Shown: in pieces, positions 33,719 through 44,391 of the stretch
Numbering within the stretch: position 1 is the first letter of the stretch
Layout of the letters: every line of letters begins with the position of its first letter
NCBI GenBank assembly: GCA_037043015.1
Contig: CM073322.1
Span: 33,687,364 to 33,751,363, forward strand
Direction of reading: 5' to 3'
Length of the DNA: 64,000 bases
From: Bryum argenteum
Lineage: Eukaryota; Streptophyta; Bryopsida; Bryales; Bryaceae
The notes under the pieces: generated by a model
Seen by the model: the letters and a program-made list of their open reading frames with translations, nothing else
What the model was told of the DNA's origin: nothing
Databases searched by the model: none
Translations under genes and position numbers: made by a program

Positions 33719-34499
33719 ATGTCACAGATGCGGCGATCGATGGTCTTGCCAGGTCCCCGAGGAGGTTGTCAATCTTATATGCGAAGCATGGCGCAGCAGA
33801 AACATCAAGTTCTTCTAGAGCACATTCGCCTTCCTGTCCGTCTTTTTCGACGTCACTTTCAGGTATACTCTGTCCCTGTATCACTAGAATCTGTACACAT
33901 TCGATTGGAAAGCTTCCACACGTGAGCTCGTATTTCGGATTTCGATTGTATCCTTGAGTAGGGAGGGTCAAGTAAAACTTATGTTGGTGTCTATCAGCTC
34001 CAAAATTTAGCACCTCTTCTCTCTCTGAAGTGGAGAGAGGTATGCCTAGTCTTTTGTTCGATCTCAGTTAGTAGACTTCCCTGGAAGGGTTTTGAGTAAA
34101 TTCTGTAGCTGATTGGTGGTGCGTGTGCGTGGCCAGGCGGCACTCTCATACTTGGACGTGGTTTCAAGCCAGCCAGTGTTTCTATATACGTTATGCTGGA
34201 CGCTGTTGCTAGCGGCTATTGTAACAATTACAGCATTGAGCTTAGAGGTGGGATTCAGCGCCAGCCTATCGCCATCAATGAAGGTTGTACAGCAGTGCTC
34301 AGAAGACATCTACAAAGATACACTAGCGTGTCAGCAATGCTCCCGGCTACCTTTGGATGGCCCCGGTGATTTCCTCTGCGTACCTGCAAGCCTCTTCCAG
34401 AAAACAAGGATGGACCTTGCGGTGCCTCCGATCTTTGCTGGCCTTGTGGTCGCAGCTTCAGCTTTGTTTGTGCAGGGAATGAGTTTGTGGAGTTACTAG
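33719..34499 (+). CDS. Small plant membrane protein of unknown function
   Basis: Two exons (33719-33862 and 34137-34499) join in phase 0 across a 274-bp GT-AG intron to 168 residues. The N terminus is basic (MSQMRRSMVLPGPRGG..., then RLPVRLFRRHFQ). Two hydrophobic segments follow: VFLYTLCWTLLLAAIVTITA (~residues 62-81) and a C-terminal one in LAVPPIFAGLVVAASALFVQ. Between them lie CQQC and a PLDGPGDFLCVPASLF motif. The last part resembles a short uncharacterised transmembrane protein known in many land plants, with a VPGEVLCLPAHLF-like signature as recalled; no function is known. The start at 33719 is the first ATG of the exon's frame, but an upstream exon cannot be excluded. Confidence 0.6.
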
Positions 34500-36245
34500 A
34501 ACCTAGTCCTGAATCTTAATGTATATTTTGTAGGTTGTGAATGCTATATAATCAATGGGGAAACGCAGGTACGATACGCAGGTACGATACGCAAGTATCT
34601 TGTACTTGACTTAGGCTTTGTATTTCACTTTCGAAGATGACAAGGGCACTGAGTTTCGAGGGGTCCTCCGCAAGCAAGATTTTCTCCTCCAGCCAGTTCA
34701 AATTGGATGTAGAGACGATTGTACACTAGAGAAGTCACGCTCATTTGAGTATTTCTGTGAATGTTAATAACACAGAGCCAACCGACTTTCAGCTTCACTT
34801 GTTTCATTGTTATACTAGTGGCGTTATCACATCAACTGCCTGGAGTGACGAATTGACAGGCTGTCTGCGACGGTACGAAGTTCGAACCTATAAACAACTC
34901 AACTTTCGTTAGAAGTATATGCATTGCCACCCAATTTCGCCTGTATATTTACCATTCGATTCGACATCATGTTGCTCCATTCATTGACGTCATCAGCTGT
35001 CTTAGTAACACCTGGAACCCTCACCCTCTCCCACCAATGTAACAATTTGTGATTCAACCCCTGGAATCCCTTGTGTCCTGAAATTGGGAATCATTTGTCA
35101 CTTCTCGATTAGTGGTGTAAACTTATACCTGACGAATGATTGGTTAAATGCTACTCCCTCCATCTCACTAAGTTACCATGATTTCAATATTACATGGAAT
35201 AAGATTCAACCTTTAGAGCCTCGATATACAACTTGTGTTGCAGGTTTATACAACATGAAAGGCAGACATACAAAGGTTACTAGATGCTCAATATTGTTGG
35301 ACCGAAGAGGCTCATAACCCATGAAGTGTTTTGACAAAATTTTCAAGCATATCACATTATTTTAGTGAGACAAGGAACTATTAACTTAGTAATACCAAAA
35401 GCTATCAACTTCTGAATGCAAAAATAAAGGTCTGTTTATCGGTCAAGGGGTCTCCCTTCATTTGATATGTGAACAATCATGGGAAATCGCTTAGTAGAAA
35501 TTGACATCACAGCTCTCCACGAAATTCTCCGTATCGTTCCTCACGTCTGTGTGAAGTCTGAAGATCATTGTTACGAAATTTCTTCGATAATAAGCTATAT
35601 TTAGCTCTAGGAAACCATGCAGGGCAACGCTCGGAGTACATTTCAGCGTCTGTTGCACTTAAGAAATGAGTGCATGAGTGGTGCTGCTTTGATCCAAGTC
35701 ATTCGCTGTTCCACCTCAGTTCTTTTCGCAAGTTTGTCGCAAGTCAACTTCTACCATACAAAGTCGTGGCTATAGTGCGAAACAAGTAGCTCAAAAGAAG
35801 GAACAACATGTAGGTGATCACGAGCAGTCCCCGCTGTCTGCCGATAATGACGCTGTCTATGAATAGCAACTGTAGACGACGAGATGGCAAAGATACAAGC
35901 AGCGTGTATTTGTTAAAATACAATCCAAATTGTTCACATTATGCAAGAAACTGATAATATGAACATATTTCGAGGCGGGCGAGCCAAACACCACAGCCCC
36001 AAGTTATGAGTAATAATCATGCCATTGACATCTTCAGCTCCTAAAACAGATGATGAGGACCAACCCTAGAATACTGCGAGCATCCGTCCTAATCCTGTAG
36101 TTCCTCTCTACGGACGAACCCCTCATTCCAAGAGCAGATCAGTTCCAAGCAAATCAAATAAAAAAATTATTGTATCTAAGGCAATCCTAGACCTTCGATT
36201 GAGTAAATATACTCAAACCTCAGCACATCAAACGAGCTGTTGAGC
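34500..36245. other. Intergenic region, no gene recognised
   Basis: This holds the 3' flanks of the membrane-protein and expansin genes, which converge. A 13-bp tandem repeat (AGGTACGATACGC, two copies near 34567-34592) is present. A Stowaway-like left end (TACTCCCTCCATCTCACTAA near 35151) was seen without a matching right end. Confidence 0.5.
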
Positions 36246-39014
36246 TCATTTGACTTGCTGGCCAACGTAGGTCTTACCGAAGGCCCAGTCTGGACCTGCA
36301 AGTCTACTAATCGACACCTTCTTGTCACTGGTGACAATCTTGATAGTAATGCCCTTCTTGCAGTAGTTGCGACTGCATTGCCAGTTCGCACCCCAGTTTC
36401 GGGACATGGGTGCCCATTGCATGCCGTCACCCTTCATGTACGCTTCAATCACCACACCCGATCCCCCAACGTTCGTGATCGTCACCAGGTTGAAGTTGCA
36501 ATTCCCGTTCAAGGTATATCTAATTCCTCCTTGCTTATTGCACGGGACTCTGCATCACGACAAGTGTGCGTGTAAAGATGCAGCTCTGTGAGGAAAGAAT
36601 GAGAGGATATATGAAAGGCAATGACGATCATACCTTCGGAATGACAAGGGCGCTACTCCAGCTCTGGGATCAGCAATCTTGGCGAAGGCAGGATAAGAAA
36701 GGTCGAAGTGTTCGTTGGGCGGGTTGCACCATCCGCCATTGTTGGGACTCCGTCCGGGATTAGGAGGACAGAAATTGGTGGCGGTCACAACGATGGATCC
36801 AGGCTTGCAAGGTGCGGCTTTGCCAGAGCAGGTAATTTCGTAGCAAGCGCCGCAAGCCATTCCGTTGTTGAAAAGCTTGGCAGACAATGCAGCAGTGTAC
36901 ACACCGTAGCCAGAGGCGTAGAGGTTGCCGTAACCACAAGCTCCCGCTGCATCGCAGAAAAGAAAACAAAACGCGTCACACAACCAGCCTCTCCTGACAA
37001 GAGAATCACTGCTCCTGTGGTGATGATGTAGAAATAAACACTACAATTACAAAACAGCAACTCTGTACTTACACATGGTTCCAGCCGCGTCCATTCCACC
37101 GTAGTATGTGCATCTCCCTTTCCTCCAAGCTTGGGCAGGCGCAGTTTTTGGTGGCATGGGTCGGTAAGTGCGGGTTGAAGACAACACCAACTTTGTGGCT
37201 GGATCTGCGACCTCCGAGTCATCAGCATCTGCGGAGGTGGCATCGTATGTCTGAACGCCCATTCCTTGCCCCTGAGAGTTGTCCTGGGTGGTGCCAATAG
37301 TTGGGAAACCATTAACCAAGTGTCCTCCCTCTTGCGTTGCAGCCAACGAAGTGTCGTCTTGGCTCGCAAATGAAGATTCGTCGTCCTGGTACGCGGCGAG
37401 AGAATCAGCTGCTGGGGGTGTGCCAGTGTATGTCTGAACGCCGTAGCCTGCTCCTTGAGAGTTGTCCTGGGTGGTGCCAATAGTTGGGAAACCCGGAACC
37501 AAGTGTCCTCCCTCCTGCGTTGCAGCCAACGAAGTGTCGTCTTGGCTCGCAAATGAAGATTCGTCGTCCTGGTAAGCGGCGAGAGAATCAGCTGCTGGGG
37601 GTGTGCCAGTGTATGTCTGAACACCATAGCCTGCTCCTTGAGAGTTGTCCTGGGTGGTGCCAATAGTCGGGAAACCCGGAACCAAATGTCCTCCCTCCTG
37701 CGTTGCAGCCAACGAAGTGTCGTCTTGGCTCGCAAATGAAGATTCGTCGTCCTGGTACGCGGCGAGAGAATCAGCTGCTGGGGGTGTGCCAGTGTATGTC
37801 TGAACGCCATAGCCTGCTCCTTGAGAGTTGTCCTGGGTGGTGCCAATAGTCGGGAAACCCGGAACCAAATGTCCTCCCTCCTGCGTTGCAGCCAACGAAG
37901 TATCGTCTTGGTTCGCAAATGAAGATTCGTCGTCCTGGTAAGCGGCGAGAGAATCAGCTGCTGGGGGTGTGCCAGTGTATGTCTGAACACCATAGCCTGC
38001 TCCTTGAGAGTTGTCCTGGGTGGTGCCAATAGTTGGGAAACCCGGAACCAAGTGTCCTCCCTCCTGCGTTGCAGCCAACGAAGTATCATCTTCCGATGCA
38101 ACCAACGGAGTATCCTCTTCAGTTGCAGCCAACGAAGTATCATCTTCCGATGCAACCAACGGAGTATCCTCTTCAGTTGCAGCCAACGAAGTATCATCTT
38201 CATTGACGACGGGTGGGGCACCTCCCGCGGAAGAGGCATCATATGTCGTGACACCATAACCTGGTCCTTGAGAGTTGTCCTGTGAGGTTCCAATGGTTGG
38301 GAAACCGGGCACCAAGGTCCCCTCTTCCTGCGTTGCAGCTAACGACTGCGAGTCGCCGTCAAACTCGTTCATGTCATATCCATCGGGTACGGTGGCAGTA
38401 TCGGTTTTGGTTTCGTTTACAGTTGCAGCCAACGAAGTATCATCTTCATTGACGACGGGTGGGGCACCTCCCGCGGAAGAGGCATCATATGTCGTGACAC
38501 CATAACCTGGTCCTTGAGAGTTGTCCTGAGAGGTTCCAATGGTTGGGAAACCGGGCACCAAGGTCCCCTCTTCCTGCGTTGCAGCTAACGACTGCGAGTC
38601 GCCGTCAAATTCGTTCATGTCATATCCATCGGGTACGGTGGCAGTATCGGTTTTGGTTTCGTTTACAGGAGGGCTACTCACTTGCACTCCCACGGCTGTG
38701 TCTTGGAGAGTGATGCTTTCGGTGTCTGGATCCACTGGAGGTGAAGTGCTGGTCATGTTGGACATCTCCGTGTTATCAGCTCGTGCAAGATCGACCAGCA
38801 CAAGAGAGCCATCTTCTGCCGTCAATGCCTGATTTGCTAGGACAGCGCTGTGGGTATCGCTAGATCCCTCTGTGGTATTCGTAATGACTGGTGTCGAGTC
38901 GGTCACAGGAGACGGTAGCTCTGATACCTTCACTTGGGTTATGGTCCCTTGCACATCTTCAGAACGGACACCGCTGCAGAGAAGCAGCACCGCCACTGCG
39001 AACACTGCAGCCAT
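36246..39014 (-). CDS. Alpha-expansin with a long secreted tandem-repeat N-terminal extension
   Basis: Three exons (37073-39014, 36634-36946 and 36246-36549) join in phase to 852 residues. Residues 1 to ~18 are a signal peptide ([18 protein letters not shown]). Residues ~20-625 are an acidic, Cys-free, Ser/Thr/Pro/Gly/Asp-rich region with NTT, NMT and NET glycosylation sites and three nested repeat types, including about five 61-residue units. The C-terminal ~225 residues are a complete alpha-expansin: the GH45-like domain ([56 protein letters not shown] with the HFD motif) and the CBM63-like domain ([21 protein letters not shown]). Expansins loosen cellulose-xyloglucan contacts in the wall at acid pH. 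Typical members have ~250 residues and no extension. The phase-correct intron inside GT-M-SGACGYG ties the extension to the domain. A 5'-UTR intron probably ends just before the ATG (TTGCAG at about 39030). Confidence 0.9.
37255..38090 (-). repeat. 183-bp coding tandem repeat inside the expansin gene
   Basis: The same block recurs with exact 183-bp spacing (equivalent positions near 37318, 37501, 37684, 37867 and 38050), i.e. 61 codons. Each unit contains [33 protein letters not shown] and DDESSF(A)SQDDTSLA. Four units are nearly identical; the one next to the expansin domain is degenerate ([20 protein letters not shown]). All units keep frame. Confidence 0.92.
38091..38690 (-). repeat. Additional in-frame repeats in the expansin extension (54 bp and 246 bp)
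   Basis: Next to the 183-bp array is an 18-codon unit ([18 protein letters not shown]) present twice in a row. Farther from the expansin domain is an 82-codon unit present twice (equivalent positions near 38206 and 38452, 246 bp apart) carrying [20 protein letters not shown] and [20 protein letters not shown]. These share the [10 protein letters not shown] core with the 183-bp units, so all three arose from one ancestral motif. Confidence 0.88.
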
Positions 39015-40199
39015 CCTCAGCGAAACCCTGCAATAACAACGATCTTAGAATTCGACTGTGGAGCCCTAAATCCCAGGACCACAAAAAAAAGCATAAATTC
39101 AAACAGGGAGAATGCACGACAACGAAATGCCAGACTCTTCAACAAAACATTGCTCAGCTAACAGAACACTGGACAAATGTGGACACTAAAACATAACCAC
39201 CGCCACACCCTGCTCGTAAGAGATTCGTAAAACCAGGATGCAGATCCAGATGTGAAACGCTTAAAGTCGGACAAATTCATAAGGCGGAATGCCAAGCCCG
39301 AATTGCACTCACAATGCAGATTCAAGATGCGTGACTTCAGCTACAGTGTAACGAAATGTGTACAAAGAATCGGGTTAATGGAGGAAGAGGAGAGGGCAGC
39401 GAACTTACATCGGTGCGTGTGGAGATGGCAGCTGGAGCGGGCATGGAGAGGAGCCGCGACTGGGAAGTCCTTGGCTGTGCAGGCTACGGGAGGAGAGATG
39501 ATGGTGCCAATGGGAGAGAAAAGGAGGATCGGCGGGGCTTGGCAGCGAGTGGGAAGGAGCGGATGCAGGCGAGAATTGAGGGACGCGGGGTGGCGACGGA
39601 GGGAAACCAGGAACCGAATGTGACGCTCGCTGCAAATCCTGCAACGGCGTCCGCCCCTCTGCCGCCATTCGCTGTCACCGGAAGTTTTGAATCCTCCAGT
39701 CAAGCCTGCCCGTTGCCACGACCTGCCCGAACCCCACATTTGCCTGCTTCCTTCCTCTTCGCTTCGCTTGCACTCGATGTTTCTCTTGCTTGCAAAATCG
39801 CTGGAAGGACGAAGCAAGATCTCGAAGTGACACTCCTCGAGATGGCAGGTACAAGTCTTGTCTTACAAGTTGGGATAGTAAAGTAGAAAGAAAGAGTAGA
39901 AGAACTCCATTATGGTATCAGTAAAGTACTAGGGGCCAGGTGAGAATTAGTATAGTGTCTGCTCCAAGAGGAGGTAGTAATCCCACCATTAGTGTTATGA
40001 CCTCCGTGCATAAATAGATAGATAGATAGAAACTCCGGTCCCTTTCCAAGGGGCCGGCGTGAATGAAGTGTCCGTTCATAATGCTAATATCCCGATAGCC
40101 ACCGGACAAGGGGAAATTGGAACAATACTACTTCCCCTCTCGAGGATGCACACTATAATTACGCTAGTTTCTAGCCTAATTACTAATGCCTTGAAGATA

Positions 40200-40380
40200 C
40201 TTGACATAGTATCCCCCCAAAGGGCTTTGAGGTACCCATACAACACGGTCCAAGGACCTCCCACAATAGTTGGGTGGCCTATAGTGGTGAGCACCACGCC
40301 AGCATGGGGAATAGAACCCACGACCTCCTCATTGGGGGCCTAAGCCCTAACCACCAAGCCAAGGCTTGTGGTGCCTTCCT
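40200..40380 (-). mobile_element. tRNA-derived SINE-like copy
   Basis: Read on the minus strand, GGCTTGGTGGTTAGGGCTTA (about 40361-40342) matches an RNA polymerase III A box (TGGTGGTTAGG). GTGGGTTCTATTCCCC (about 40321-40306) matches a B box (GGTTCGANTCC) with one or two changes. The boxes are about 35 bp apart, as in tRNA genes and plant SINEs. The downstream body runs into GTGGTGCTCACCACTATAGG and beyond. The 3' end and target duplication were not resolved. Confidence 0.6.
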
Positions 40381-41015
40381 CCAGGCATACATCTAAGGGT
40401 AGGTCGAACAGACACTCCATTCACGCCAGTCTCAAATATGGTTGGAGTTCTTCTTCTTAAAAGATCCCCAAATTCTTTTGGAGGTTGGCTTGTAAAATGT
40501 ACTTATTTTTCTTATTTTTGTGTGAGGAGCGCTTTGCACTATGGACCAAGAGCCATGACCATGGAATCTAAAATCTGTGATTGGAGAATAAAGTGCTCTT
40601 TGTCCCTTTTGCCTTCACACTACTTTAAAAAATGAATAATGACCACTAACTTTGAGGTCCCAATAATGCCAAATTTTCCCAAGTAAATAATGTTTTCATA
40701 GTCTCCTTGATTACAGTTAAGCTAAAGGAAATGCCTTGACTCAACTACAATCTAGGAGACCATGAGGCTCAAAAATCATTGATTGGCTAGTGTTCAATTA
40801 TTTTGATGGAAAAAAGAAAAAGGGGAGGGTAGAAGCAAAAATGATGAGAGTCTACTTTAAAAAGTTCTAAATTAAAATTATCATGGTCTAAATCTCTCTC
40901 TCTTTTTTAATTTTTTAATTTTATCTTTAGAAGGGGGTTGATAAAACACACTACAAGAATCCATATGGTGATAGGCTAATTTTATGTAGGATAAACTACA
41001 TGTTGCCAACGCTTT

Positions 41016-42319
41016 TTAATCCCTAAAAATCCAAGCGTTTCCTTGACCTCCAAAACCAAAAACTGCCAATTTGGGAAGTGGAGAAATGGGGAAACTTTTT
41101 TTTCCGGTTATAGACTTTGAATCCTATGATCTTGTACCTCACCTGTATCCTAAGGACTAGTCAAAATTTCAACCGTTGGATGTTTGTCATTTGTGAGATC
41201 GTAACAATCAAAGTTTGTGCAACACCTTTTTTTGCCACTACCTGAGAGGCATTGTCTAAATGATGCCAAAGGCAACTTGATGATTGTTATTCCAAATATT
41301 GTTTCTTCATTTTTTCCATGTAGGTACCGTAACACCATAGCAGGTTCGCCACGTGCCGCACAAATTTTTTTTTTTTTTTTTGAGAAAATAAGGTTCGCCT
41401 CCCAAAAAGTGATTTTTTTGAGATTCGTTTTCTTAATTATTTGATAAAAAATTATTCGTGTGCAAGAGATAGATGTACTTAAATTTTCATCTTAACTTCC
41501 TATTTCATCAATTTTTGGCGGTCATACTTAGTTAACCTAACTACGGTACATATTAACTGATTTCCTGTACTTTCGTTTTTATTTTGGTACAAATTTAATG
41601 TTATTCGTTTCTTTTTCCTTGTAATTTCTGTTTTTTTACGTTTTCTTTTTTGAGAATTATTTATGAACGAACCTGCTATGGTGTTACGGTAATCAAGTTG
41701 GGTACGCTCATGCAAAATTTTAGAGAATTATTCCACGTTTTTGACATTCATGTAAATTATTTTATGAAAGAAGGTCTAAAAACAACAATATAGTCAAACA
41801 AGCACTACATATGATATATTTAGTTTAAGAAAAATTTGGACGGTGAGTAGGTGTCTTTATGAGTATGTGAATTTTGGTAATAAAATTTCAAAAATAAAAA
41901 AAATTAAAAAAAAAAAATCTTGGAAAAAATCCAGAATCTCAAATTTTGGCAATTTTTGAAAGAAGAAATTGTGAAGATTTTTTGAAAGTTTTGGAGGCTG
42001 TCCTTGTAAAATTGGTAAATGTCTTGACTTCAATAACTTTAAAATATATGTATATTAATTTGGTAATGAACATATTTCCAAAAAAGAATACTTTAAAAAA
42101 GCTAAATTTAACTGCCCATTCTGGCCTTGAAACCTAAAATTTTCTAGATGAAGGTTTTAAAATTGAAATTTGGCTTTGCAAATTTTACCACATACACATT
42201 ATAGTATTGGGAGCACCCAGTAAAAATCTTATGCAAAAAATATCAAACTTAACTCCTCAGAGTGAGCGGCTTGAAATCTCGAAATACCAGATCGGTTTTC
42301 CTCGATTCTTAGGGGTTAA
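41016..42319. mobile_element. Larger member of the TTAA-flanked family (probable)
   Basis: TTAA at 41016-41019 is followed by TCCCTAAAAATCCAAG. TTAA at 42316-42319 is preceded by the complement of CCCCTAAGAATCGAGG, so about 12 of 16 terminal bases match. The ~1.3-kb body shares internal phrases with the 24.6-kb and 43.3-kb copies (a CATTTGTGAGATCGTAACAA-type segment and TTGTAAAATTGGTAAATG). No intact transposase frame is present. Confidence 0.5.
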
Positions 42320-42736
42320 ACCCTCATTTGCATGACTAACTCCACTTCACTCTACAAAAAGTGACCAAACCACTTCAAAGGACTCACTGGGCTTGGACCA
42401 TGGTCCGGAGCCATGAGCTCGTAACATGTTTTCAGATGCAGTAAAGGTGACCCTTTATTTGTGTAGAAAACAGAATGAAATAAAATCACTTGGAGATACC
42501 GGGGTGTGGGGAACGCAAAATTGGGGGAGTGAGCAGCTGGAGCTAACTATAGCGGGCGTAAAAGGAGGGAATGGAAGGTGAAAGGCTAAAATTGTGGAGG
42601 AGATGTACTTTCCACCATGTTCATGTCAGGTTGATGTGAACCTGCGCAAATCCCTGCCCTATTCTTGCCACCAATTAACTGATTCAATTTCAATCGACCC
42701 TAAAACCGCCTACGCACTAAACTCAATAAGTGTCTG

Positions 42737-42956
42737 TGGGCCCAAGTGCTTTCTTTCTGTGGGCCCAACTTCTTTCTTTTCTTTTTGTGGGCCCAAGTTC
42801 TTTCTTTCTATGGGCCCAAGTTCTTTCTTTCTATGGGCCCAAGTTCTTTCTTTCTATGGGCCCAAGTTCTTTCTTTCTATGGGCCCAAGTTCTTTCTTTC
42901 TATGGGCCCAAGTTCTTTCTTTCTATGGGCCCAAGTTCTTACACTCTGTGGGCCCA
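42737..42956. repeat. 23-bp minisatellite (GGGCCCAAGTTCTTTCTTTC unit)
   Basis: GGGCCCAA recurs about ten times. Most copies are exactly 23 bp apart, with near-identical central units and diverged flanking ones. Because 23 is not a multiple of 3, all forward frames stay open through the array and translate as rotating GPKFFLSM-like peptides. This is not evidence of coding. Confidence 0.9.
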
Positions 42957-43293
42957 AGTTAAATAAGTACTAGAGAAGGGTCTGGATGCGGAAGATTGCG
43001 TAGCACAAGCGGGTCTTTGGTCGAGCTCGGAGGATGAGAGCTATGACTGTGAACGGTGTGGAATCTTTCACAACCAAATTGTTCGGAAGCGTTGAAATTG
43101 CCGGTAAAATATTTGTGCATGGTTAACCCTAAAGGACCAAGTGTGTTCTTGAGCCTTCAAAACCAGAAAATGCAATTTTTTGATCACCTTGGGCAAGTTG
43201 AAGTATAATTCATGCAATTTAAATGCAATCAAAATATTTTTTGGTGTTTCCAACCGTGAGATCTTAAAAATAACTACCTCTATTGACACCATG

Positions 43294-43561
43294 TTAACCC
43301 CTAAAGATCCAAGAAAGCCGAAATGGCTTTTTGGGGTTTCCGCAGGAAAAAAAGTCAGCCAACTTTGACCATTATAATCTCAAAATCAGAAAAAAATTAA
43401 CGGTTCAAATTTGACATATGAGTATAGGGTCAAGTTCACTTCAAGATCCTACGGTTGGATCTTCTAATTAATGCTTAGATTGAGTTTTTTCAGGCCTGAA
43501 GTAGATGAGGGTCCTTTGTGATAATTTAGACAATTTTGTATCAAGGATCTTTAGGGGTTAA
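43294..43561. mobile_element. TTAA-flanked MITE, copy 3
   Basis: TTAA occurs at 43294-43297 and 43558-43561, with 13-bp perfect terminal inverted repeats CCCCTAAAGATCC inside. The body is 260 bp and non-coding. Another possible left end (TTAACCCTAAAGGACC) lies at 43123, suggesting nested or adjacent insertions. Confidence 0.72.
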
Positions 43562-43979
43562 ATTTCAGCCATTGGTACTTTACCATTTGTGAGATTATAA
43601 CATTCAAAATTGGTGCGAAAGTTTTTTACGCAACATTTTGAAGCTTGCTCTTGTAAATTTTGGAGGGTGCCCTTATGAAATTGGTAAGGTTTTTGACTTG
43701 CTGAAACTTTGGAACTAAAGGAGTGATCTGGTGTTGGTTTTTTTCCAAAAAAGATTAACAAATACTAAATATAAACCTGCCCCAACTGCCTTTTTAGGGC
43801 TTAAAAACTAAAATCCGCCTTAAGATATTCTTAATTTGGAATGACTTTGGAAAATTCTGACATTCACCTTGTAGTATAAGAACACCTAGTAAAAAACTCA
43901 AGCAGAAAGAGTTCATTTTAACCCCTTTATTTAGGTTGCCCTAGATCACAACAACCACTTTTTACATCCTTCGTCCTTT

Positions 43980-44110
43980 AGAGCATTTCCAATAGCCTCG
44001 CTAAAGGACTCGCTAAATGTAGCACTACTTTGAATCCACACCCTTTTCAAATGGACTGGCTAAAGGACCTCTCGAAAAAACCATGCTATATTCTCAACAC
44101 GTTAATTAGC
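43980..44110. mobile_element. Fragment of a GAGCATTTCC-type plant transposon end
   Basis: The sequence GAGCATTTCCAATAGCCTCG, followed by CTAAAGGACTCGCTAAATGT, closely resembles the end of abundant plant non-autonomous DNA transposons that begin GAGCATCTCCAA. A matching right terminal repeat was not found within 1 kb, so this is called a fragment. Confidence 0.45.
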
Positions 44111-44293
44111 TTCTCCAACAAAATTGCAATATCCAAATGAAATGTGTCAAAATTGCAATGTTGGCACCATATAGCCCATAATAAAGCTGAGAAACTGCGA
44201 ACTGCATTGTTGATGTCGCCATACAACATTGAGTCTCACGTACGCAGTGAAGGCGTGAAGGGATTAGCGTAGTTAACTTTTGTATATGCCAAA

Positions 44294-44391
44294 GGCCCTA
44301 TCACGTAAGAGCTACCGGTGGACATGTACATAGGGCATGTTAGGCCATATCACGTAAGAGCTACCAATGGACATGTAAATAGGGCATGTTT
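44294..44391. repeat. 49-bp direct repeat, two copies
   Basis: CCTATCACGTAAGAGCTACC, followed by a GTGGACATGTACATAGGGCA-like segment, is repeated 49 bp later with a few substitutions (copies begin near 44297 and 44346). Non-coding. Confidence 0.75.

Noticed and set aside
35150..35400. Stowaway-like left end TACTCCCTCCATCTCACTAA
   Set aside because: No matching right terminal repeat with TA border was found in the following few hundred bases.
36785..38293. 502-codon minus-strand open frame rich in Leu/Arg/Trp repeats over the expansin exon 1
   Set aside because: It is an out-of-frame shadow of the tandem repeats. The expansin frame has the signal peptide and the in-phase splice.
39341..39886. 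Overlapping open frames on both strands upstream of the expansin
   Set aside because: GC-rich 5' UTR/promoter sequence. Neither frame resembles a known protein, and a 5'-UTR intron of the expansin better explains the region.
40530..40625. GAGCGCTTTGCACTATGGAC resembling the Harbinger-like end at 31939
   Set aside because: Only one end is similar and no TTA duplication or partner end was found.
42594..42973. Open frames encoding GPKFFLSM-type repeats
   Set aside because: They are the translation of the 23-bp minisatellite in three frames, with no gene context.
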